From PWHW01 sp964435025 (lineage in GTDB: Bacteria > Patescibacteriota > Minisyncoccia > Minisyncoccales > PWPS01), in assembly GCA_964435025.1 (NCBI GenBank), contig CAYSXL010000026.1, forward strand, positions 1 through 5,400: DNA of 5,400 nt, in the 5' to 3' direction. Positions 4,878-5,400 of the stretch are shown here, piece after piece. The translations under genes and the position numbers were made by a program. The notes under the pieces were generated by a model. It was given only the letters and a program-made list of their open reading frames with translations, had not been told where the DNA came from and searched no databases. The number at the start of each line of letters is the position of its first letter. Position 1 is the first letter of the stretch.

Positions 4878-4919
4878 TAAAAACAGGACAATATTTAGAA
4901 AAGATTCTAAAACAAGAAA

Positions 4920-5387
4920 ATGGACAAACAAGTTAAAAATTTAATAAATAAAATTAAAAGGTCTGCTAAGGATGTTTATGGCGAACTGGGCGAAGGGTGG
5001 CCGGAGTGTGTTTACCAAGAAGCAATGGAGGTTGCTTTAAGAGAAAAGAAAGTGAGCTATGAAACGCAAAGAATCTTGCCCATTTCTTTCAAGGGGCACG
5101 TTGTAGGGCAGGGGAAGCCTGATTTGGTAGTTTGGATAAATCAATCTCAAGGAAAGCGACTGGGCATTGTCATAGACTTAAAGTGGGATAGTTATTTTAA
5201 AGAAGATCATCGTAAACAAGTTATAAAGTATATTCAAGAGCTTAAAAAACAAATTAAAAAAGAAGAAAAGGTATATAACACGGGGTTTGTAATTAATTTT
5301 GTAAAAGAAAAAAGTAGAAAAGTAGAAGAAAATAAGGAAAACGAGGAAGATATTGTGAAGGAAAAGGTAAAAATATTGGAGGTGTAA
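4920..5387 (+). CDS. GxxExxY family protein, PD-(D/E)XK nuclease-like (PDDEXK_3)
   Basis: This 155-residue protein has the naming motif: AKDVYGELGEGWPECVYQEAM at about residues 16-36, in which G-W-P-E-C-V-Y is GxxExxY. Downstream come YETQRILPISFKGHVVG, GKPDLVVW with the Asp of the nuclease core, and IVIDLKW with the D-x-K motif. These give the E...D...DxK set of the PD-(D/E)XK fold (PF13366/TIGR04256), so the putative metal-binding residues appear complete. The substrate is unknown, and a nuclease role is inferred from the fold only. After about residue 100 there is a helix (EDHRKQVIKYIQELKKQ), a GFVINFV strand and a very charged K/E-rich tail. It starts 42 bases after the truncated paralogue, with a perfect TATAAT at 4873-4878 ahead of it but no -35 box. 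Confidence 0.85.
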   Translation: MDKQVKNLINKIKRSAKDVYGELGEGWPECVYQEAMEVALREKKVSYETQRILPISFKGHVVGQGKPDLVVWINQSQGKRLGIVIDLKWDSYFKEDHRKQVIKYIQELKKQIKKEEKVYNTGFVINFVKEKSRKVEENKENEEDIVKEKVKILEV

Positions 5388-5400
5388 ATATATTTTTCAA

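Noticed and set aside
4688..4891. Minus-strand open frame that reads the palindrome as VHDIIKE-type sequence
   Set aside because: It is antisense to the clear V4R-like paralogue and shows no independent domain or start signal.
4879..4940. Frame after the palindrome (IKTGQYLEKILKQENGQTS) as the missing end of the truncated V4R-like protein
   Set aside because: It does not resemble the C-terminal half of the full-length copy, which needs about 95 more residues with HPINC and ETKC motifs.

Overview
The window looks like a piece of a small, AT-rich bacterial genome, most likely a member of the candidate phyla radiation (Patescibacteria, Parcubacteria-like). This is an inference from gene content and style: all genes are on the + strand, tightly packed, mostly without Shine-Dalgarno sequences, and many belong to families I associate with these genomes. 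TGA acts as an ordinary stop: it ends the DUF1861 gene just before a terminator and also ends the Ogt-Sua5 fusion gene. This argues against the recoded Gracilibacteria/SR1 lineages.

Layout. Positions 2-199 hold the C-terminal end of an NlpC/P60 or DUF1460-like cysteine peptidase-type protein. Next comes a 201-residue protein with a V4R/TIGR02265-like C-terminal signature (213-818). After it lie a possible small ORF or displaced N-terminus (860-925) and a 310-residue conserved-type protein of unknown function with a possible PD-(D/E)XK-like core (915-1847). A self-contained transcription unit follows: sigma70-type promoter, the only good Shine-Dalgarno in the window, a DUF1861 five-bladed-propeller protein (best start 1988) and a strong intrinsic terminator at 2884-2911. 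Three small reading frames then sit almost end to end: a DUF2769-like eight-cysteine protein (2959-3186), a 50-residue stump of a ferredoxin-NADP reductase-like FAD domain (3189-3341) and a YwbE-family protein (3353-3568).

A short spacer with two adjacent hairpins, one resembling RAYT/REP-type sequences, separates these from a one-piece fusion of an Ogt/MGMT alkyltransferase domain and a Sua5/YrdC threonylcarbamoyl-AMP synthase (3655-4422). This is followed by a second, truncated copy of the 213-818 family (4542-4877). Its coding sequence runs straight into a perfect 26-bp GC-rich palindrome and stops. The last gene (4920-5387) is a GxxExxY-family PD-(D/E)XK protein.

The window does not read as one pathway. 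It is a mix of housekeeping functions (tRNA t6A synthesis fused to DNA repair) and accessory or decaying genes. The features most worth following are the palindrome that ends the second V4R-like copy, the reductase stump, the Ogt-Sua5 joint where both domains appear to share one motif, and the isolated DUF1861 cassette. I see no CRISPR array, tRNA, rRNA, complete insertion sequence or clear defence system. There is no gene-free stretch longer than 300 bases.
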